In this document: in pieces, positions 57,842-64,000 of the stretch
Layout of the letters: every line of letters begins with the position of its first letter
How positions within the stretch are numbered: the stretch's first letter is position 1
Origin: Sarcomyxa edulis
Lineage: Eukaryota > Basidiomycota > Agaricomycetes > Agaricales > Mycenaceae
Direction of reading: 5' to 3'
Length of the DNA stretch: 64,000 nt
Assembly: GCA_009761415.1 (NCBI GenBank)
Contig: QUOL01000001.1
Span: forward strand, 1,922,001 to 1,986,000
Notes under the pieces: model-generated
The model's input: the letters and a program-made list of their open reading frames with translations, nothing else
Databases searched by the model: none
What the model was told of the DNA's origin: nothing
Program-made: the position numbers and the translations under genes

Positions 57842-59943
57842 ATGTTGCAGCTGGTATCTCACCAGGCCGTTGCTCGCACTTTCTCCAGCTCAAGAGGTAC
57901 GCTTTCCTTATCGTCGTTTGGCCCTGGGGTACTCACATCGTCATCTAGCGGCTCTACTCAACACATGGACACGAAGTTCACTCTGGAAGTCGACCCCATC
58001 CGTGGTTTCAGCCAGTCTCTGTAAGGACCACGCGTTTCTATACTAACAGGCACTTCTGACACACCCATTTCCACAGTAAACCGTAGAGGCTATGCCGAGG
58101 TCTACTCGCGTTCGAAACCCCATTTGAACATTGGGACTATCGGTTAGTGACAAAGAAGGATGTGTTGCGTACCAATTGACTTAGATCTCTACCTTATCGT
58201 CTACCAGGTCACGTTGATCACGGAAAAACTACCCTCACAGCTGCCATCACCAAGGTCTTGGCCGAACACGGAGGAGCAAAATTCACGGACTACGCACAAA
58301 TCGACAAAGCCCCAGAAGAGAAAGCTCGCGGTATCACTATCAACTCGGCCCATGTGGAATATGAATCCGAAGCACGTCATTACGGTCACATTGACTGTCC
58401 AGGACATGCTGATTGTGAATACCTCCCGTGTTGCTTCGTCTATCTACGTCGCTCATCACAGGAATGTAGACATCAAGAACATGATCACTGGAGCTGCACA
58501 AATGGACGGAGCTATCATTGTCGTATCTGCTACAGACGGTCAAATGCCTCAAACCCGGGAACATCTGCTTTTGGCTCGCCAGGTTGGTGTCAAGAAATTG
58601 GTGGTTTTCATCAACAAGGTCGATCAAATTTCCGACCCTGAAATGCTGGAACTCGTCGAGATGGAAATGCGCGATCTTTTGTCTACCTACAACTTCGATG
58701 GCGAGAACACACCTATTATCATGGGTTCGGCTCTTGCAGCTCTTGATGGACGGGATCCCGAAATTGGTGCGACGAAAGTGACTGAATTGATCAAGGCTTG
58801 TGACGACTGGTTGGAAGTTCCTCCTCGTGAGTATCCTGCGCTCTCGGACCTAGTCGAGAAACTAAACCTTTTTTGTCAATAGGTGATCTCGAGAAACCAT
58901 TCCTTCTCCCCGTGGAAGGTAAGTCCTGTCTCATATCCTCCTACCTTCCTTGGCTTATGGCATTCCAGATGTTTTCTCCATCTCTGGTCGTGGTACTGTG
59001 GCCACCGGTAGAGTGGGTTGCTATTCCCTCACAACTCATACTATCTGCTGACCCCGATATAGTGTGAACGCGGAGTTGCCATCAAGGGTTCAGAAGTCGA
59101 AATCATCGGTCTTGGCAGCACACTCAAGACGGTTCTTACCGGTATTGGTACGCAGGTGAATAATTCCTTTACTCGATACCTACTAATGCTATATACACAG
59201 AGATGTTCCACAAAGAGCTTGACCGAGTATGTTTCTAGACCCTCATCATGGTAATGTTCTTATGTGTTTCTTCCAGGGTGAAGCTGGTGACAACATGGGT
59301 TGTCTGCTCCGAGGTGTCAAGCGTGATCAAATTAAGCGTGGTCAAGTCATCGTCGCACCAGGTTCCATGAAGTCCGTCAAGAGATTCTTGTCTCAGGTCT
59401 ACGTAGGTAAAGTGCCTATGGATATGTGAACGTTACTGATAACAATGCCTTCATTAGGTCTTGACCAAGGATGAAGGTAACAATCTCCTGGTCCAAGTCG
59501 CACTACACGTCTAATAAATATCTAGGTGGTCGTTACACTGGTTTCATGTCCAACTACCGACCTCAAATTTTCATCCGAACTGCTGATGTCACCATCTCTC
59601 TCGCGTTCCCTGAAGGTACTCCAGACCCCAACGAGAAGATGGTGAGTCGACCGACAGCTTATCCTGAGTCTCTTCACTGACCGTGATTCAGGTCATGCCC
59701 GGTGACAACGTCGAGCTCGTTATCGAGTTGTTGCACGATGTCGCTGCCGAGCCCGGTACCCGGTGAGTCATTCTATATAATCGTTCTCCCATCTTTGCTA
59801 ATTATCGGACGAAAGCTTCACGATTCGTGAGGGTGGCAAGACAGGTGAGTTCTCATGCTCGTTTCCACATGTGCATCAGGCTAACGTCTCTTTTAGTCGG
59901 TACTGGTATCGTTACCAAGGTCCTCGAATACGCAACAGTCTGA
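57842..59943 (+). CDS. TUF1: mitochondrial elongation factor Tu
   Basis: About ten exons. The presequence is [19 protein letters not shown]; the mature region starts [20 protein letters not shown]. GTPase motifs are [10 protein letters not shown] (P-loop), KARGITIN (switch I), DCPGHADYIKNM (split by an intron) and NKVD. Domains 2 and 3 follow: [60 protein letters not shown] and the C-terminal [19 protein letters not shown]. It ends EYATV with TGA at 59941-59943. It delivers aminoacyl-tRNA to mitochondrial ribosomes. A bacterial-type EF-Tu with a presequence identifies it as the organellar copy. Confidence 0.97.
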
Positions 59944-60364
59944 AAACCCTCGTAGCTCCTATATCCGCTACGTACATATCGGCAACTACCCCGCATACTA
60001 AAAGTTTAGAGCTATATTTATTAACACGACTAACCTCTACTCCTCACGGACTCCGTCGTGTTGGTAAATTCCTGGATAATCTTTGCTTCATGGTCCATAC
60101 CATTACTGAAGGAGATGGTCCCCAGAGAGAGTGCAAAATGTATATTACTCCGTTATGCATACTTCAGTTGGGTCAGTGAGGATAGCAGAATTCGAACGTC
60201 TCTGATAAGTGCAAGCTGAAAATTCAAATTCGCCCGTCGATCCTCGATCACGAGAGGTCTAGAGGCCAAAATAGGAACCGTGTCCAGTCCTGCGCGGCGT
60301 CCCGACGGTGAAAATACCAACGTTCTAATTTTTGAACCTCTGTCTCCGGTGTCTGTCACTTGAG
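59944..60364. other. intergenic region between TUF1 and GCV3
   Basis: About 420 bp, AT-rich around 59990-60030 (likely TUF1 3' UTR). No gene or clear site seen. Confidence 0.5.
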
Positions 60365-61123
60365 ATGCAGTCAGTTCTACGACAGGTTTCGCGCTCTTCT
60401 TCCTCTCTTCTCTGTGCCCGTAGGGTGGCTACGCCTGGACCGTCGAGAGCCTTGCTATTCCGGACCATCGTCAGTGCGTTATTTGGATAAACAGAAACAT
60501 ATGCATTTTCTTGTCTCTGAGGCGTCGTTTTTCCCCAGCCAAAAGGTACACCGTGGAACATGAAGCCGTTGTTTTTGACGATGCTACTGGAGTCGGCATT
60601 GTTTCAATCACCGACCATGCACAGTCTGCACTTGGGGACGTAGTTTTCGTTGAACTGCCTGCAGTTGGTACCGAGGTTAAGCAGGGTGGTGAGTGCTGTT
60701 TTTGAATTTTGTCGGGCTGGAATACTGACAGACTTCATGTTATCCAGAGCAAATCGGGGCTGTAGAGAGTGTCAAGGCTGCCTCCGACATAGTAGGTTAT
60801 CCTATTCCCTCTTATATATCGGTCACTGACTGGTTCTAGTACGCGCCTGTTTCGGGGACCGTTGAGGAAGTCAATGAGACTCTTGCATCTGAGCCAGGAT
60901 TGCTGAACAGATCACCAGAAGACAAGGGTGAGTCCATAGGTCCTTGGAATTGCATACTTACACTGAACTCGACACGCTAGGTTGGCTTTGCAAGATCAAA
61001 CTATCTGATCCCACTGAGGTAGCTGCGGTTCATACCCTTCGTCGTATACCATACTGACGTTCGTATCTCTAGGTGAATAAACTGTTGGATGATGTTGCCT
61101 ACAAGGCGAGTTATGAGGAGTAG
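60365..61123 (+). CDS. GCV3: glycine cleavage system H protein
   Basis: About five exons. The presequence is [20 protein letters not shown], with no acidic residue. A GT donor within the first exon joins RTIV to [20 protein letters not shown]. The lipoyl-attachment motif is [11 protein letters not shown], with the target Lys present. The rest is [20 protein letters not shown] and [20 protein letters not shown], ending ASYEE with TAG at 61121-61123. The lipoylated arm shuttles the methylamine group between the P and T proteins in mitochondria. Some family members begin HEWV; here it is HEAV. Length is normal. Confidence 0.95.
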
Positions 61124-61288
61124 ATCTGGAACGCTTTGGGTATAGAGAGACTTCAACGTCGTTCAGCGTATATAACAGGTCCTATGGAATGGATTGCGGG
61201 GCACCCCTTTAATGAATAATACATTAGAAGTCAAGCCCACGGTGACTCTAGCAGTGTCTGAATGGTGAAAAAGGACTGGTATATGTCG

Positions 61289-61737
61289 TTAAGCAGGTGC
61301 AGGTGGTGGTGAACTGGGCTCATATCGATACTTCTCTCCCCGAGCCTCCATTCTAGCCTTTGCTTCTTTCAACGCCCATGTCTGTATGCTGTCACAGAAA
61401 GTCTGAGACGAGGTTATATTGGGACCATGTTGAGTTACTCACCTGGTATCGGGTTTGTAGTATAGTCCCACTGTGACAAAGGCCATTGAACCAAACATTC
61501 CAATGTACCAAATCGTTTCCCAATCCTCTTTGACTCTCTTCTGGCCCGGAGGTAGGGGCTTGTGGGATTTGGAATGAGTGTGTAATCATCAGGAAAGTGT
61601 TGGACACATACCTTCTCTCCGAACAACCATCCGGAAGGCTCATTGTATTGAGGTGCACCATGGGATGCAAAGCGTCTACCCTCAGGGCATCGAGGATGTT
61701 TGAGCTGTAGAGCCCGCAATGATATTGCTGGGCGCAT
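61289..61737 (-). CDS. complex I accessory subunit (NDUFB11/ESSS type)
   Basis: Three exons: MRPAISLRALQLKHPRCPEG through GWLFGEK; then PLPPGQKRVKEDWETIWYIG, MFGSMAFVTVGLYYKPDT; then SIQTWALKEAKARMEARGEK, ending at TAA 61289-61291, about 110 residues. The layout is a short matrix part, one transmembrane helix (WYIGMFGSMAFVTVGLYY), and a basic/acidic amphipathic helix with the WALKEAKARM motif. This is the ESSS/NDUFB11 layout. It would be an accessory subunit of the membrane arm of mitochondrial NADH dehydrogenase. Confidence 0.85.
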
Positions 61738-61860
61738 CGATGGGTATAACTATAAGCAAGTGAAATTCAAGGAGGGCGGCGTTGCGGCGGTTTCTGGGGC
61801 CCCAGTCGCCTTCAAATTAAATAGAGGTAAATAATCATTTAACATCAACTAACTATTTAT

Positions 61861-62802
61861 TTATTTTTCGCGATTGTTAAGTTCTTTGGACAGAATCTCA
61901 TAATCAGCCTCTGCTTCGTCGTTGGGATCGTCCGAGGCATCTTTGTAACCAGGAGAATTCGGGTCGATACTGAATCTGTTCAAAAATAGGTTCAGATCGT
62001 GTCGCGCGTTATGCATGCTAAAACATACCCCAACGATCGATAGAAATTCAGAGCATCTACGTTAGCTGTATACAAACCGTGAGCAAGCTGGAAGTCAATT
62101 CATTGGGAAAGCAAAAGTACCTCTGAAAACCGTAAGCACAACCTTTTCCATATCCCATTTTGAGCCAATGGTAGCTAGTTGCTGCATCAAGAGTTTTCCG
62201 AGACCACATCGACGAACACGCTGCGATACTTGTAATTCATAACTGAAACGAATTAGCGAATAGCATACGATGGTTCGATGGACACTGACCAGTATATAAC
62301 GTCCTCGTCGTCTTCATCATCGAACCGAAACATGCTGTATGCTACCAACTCGTGGGTGCTTGCAGAACGAACCAAGATGAAACGAGATTCAGGATCGAAT
62401 AACTCCAGTTTCTTAGACGACGGATCCCATCCAAAGGATGAGTGAGCATATCTGTAGCGTACGAGACTGTTCATAAGTTCCGTCCGTGGACACGTAGACG
62501 GAGTAAAGACACGTACAAATCGTGCATATTAGTTTCAAACAGATCCCAGACGGAAGACCGCGTATCAGGATTTAGCTGCGAAGGAAGTGCTACGGAAACA
62601 ACATGCCTGTTCATTCCCCACATCAGATATCAATTTCGCAAAGATCACAGAAATAATATCGTACGGTCCATCTTCTGTTACGAGATGTTTGCCCAACTCA
62701 GACGAGGAGGCCTTGACATTTGTAGAAGTAAACCGCGACAGTGATTGCAGTGGTGAAATCGCTGACCTTTCTCGCGTCCTGCATTCTCTTGGAAGCAGTC
62801 AT
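61861..62802 (-). CDS. NAA40: N-alpha-acetyltransferase 40 (NatD)
   Basis: Starts MTASKRMQDARK, and a 55-nt intron leads to ASSSELGKHLVTEDGP. Later exons give HVVSVALPSQLNPDTRSSVW, DLFETNMHDLY, and SSFGWDPSSKKLELFDPESR with FILVRSASTHELVAYSMFRF. The GNAT acetyl-CoA loop is in YELQVSQRVRRCGLGKLLMQ (R-x-x-G-L-G). KVVLTVFR, ANVDALNFYRSLGFSIDPNS and PGYKDASDDPNDEAEADYEI complete it, with TAA at 61861-61863. NatD acetylates the N-termini of histones H2A and H4. The YELQV and NVDALNFYRSLG motifs are diagnostic. Confidence 0.92.
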
Positions 62803-63082
62803 CGAGGAAGGTCGCGAGTAATTGGCAAGATTGCAAAGGAATTTGATGATCGAGGTCCGAGTCGGTGAGGACGCGAGGACGTCCCGAAGCTTGTCTTGTC
62901 GATCGAATGTCCGTGTTTGGTCAAACTGATCGGAATTTTCAGATGTGCCCGCCTCGACTCAAAAACGTTCCTTCAACACGCTCCCGTTCCAGCAAATCTG
63001 ATCAACCACCATTCAAAACAACACTCGAATATATCTGCTCAAAACACCCCTACGAATCTATCGCACCTAAACATCCTGCATC

Positions 63083-64000
<918 letters not shown>

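Overview
The window is nuclear DNA of a basidiomycete fungus, most likely a mushroom-type (Agaricomycotina) species. Genes are closely packed on both strands and most are cut by many short GT-AG introns of about 50-65 bp. Basidiomycete-style regulators are present: HapX, bulky Zn2Cys6 factors, RAC1 and a DH-domain GEF. I support 28 protein genes, the last cut by the right edge. I saw no convincing tRNA, rRNA, CRISPR array or intact transposon.

Layout. 1-2025 has no gene I can support. 2.0-9.3 kb: a mitochondrial PPR protein, then on the minus strand the iron regulator HapX and eIF3b/PRT1. 10.1-18.9 kb: a GIT1-type glycerophosphodiester/phosphate permease, SLS1, and convergent SPB1 rRNA methyltransferase. 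20.1-25.5 kb: a small heat-shock protein, a TMEM256/DUF423 membrane protein, a zinc-finger regulator and RAC1. 26.8-44 kb: a large single-pass membrane protein, two related Zn2Cys6 factors (30.6 and 41.1 kb) that bracket prephenate dehydratase, a cytochrome P450, YTH1/CPSF30 and a YjbQ-family protein. 44-57.7 kb: an orphan membrane protein head-to-head with a Rho GEF, an NGL/CCR4-type RNase head-to-head with an M16 metalloprotease, a NUFIP-type snoRNP factor and PEX14. 57.8-64 kb: mitochondrial EF-Tu, glycine cleavage H protein, a complex I subunit, the histone acetyltransferase NAA40 and RIO2.

Most genes are housekeeping: mitochondrial expression and metabolism, ribosome biogenesis and translation, mRNA 3' processing and peroxisome import. 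The best regulatory signals sit in promoters and fit the gene they precede: an exact ATCWGATAA GATA-factor site upstream of hapX, and three CACGTG boxes in 112 bp upstream of the GIT1-type permease. Other points worth checking are the paralogous Zn2Cys6 pair with an unusually long last cysteine spacer, a compact divergent promoter whose two genes both start with an optional presequence-like leader, and a near-perfect intergenic hairpin at 26.3 kb. I found no clear novel multi-gene system.
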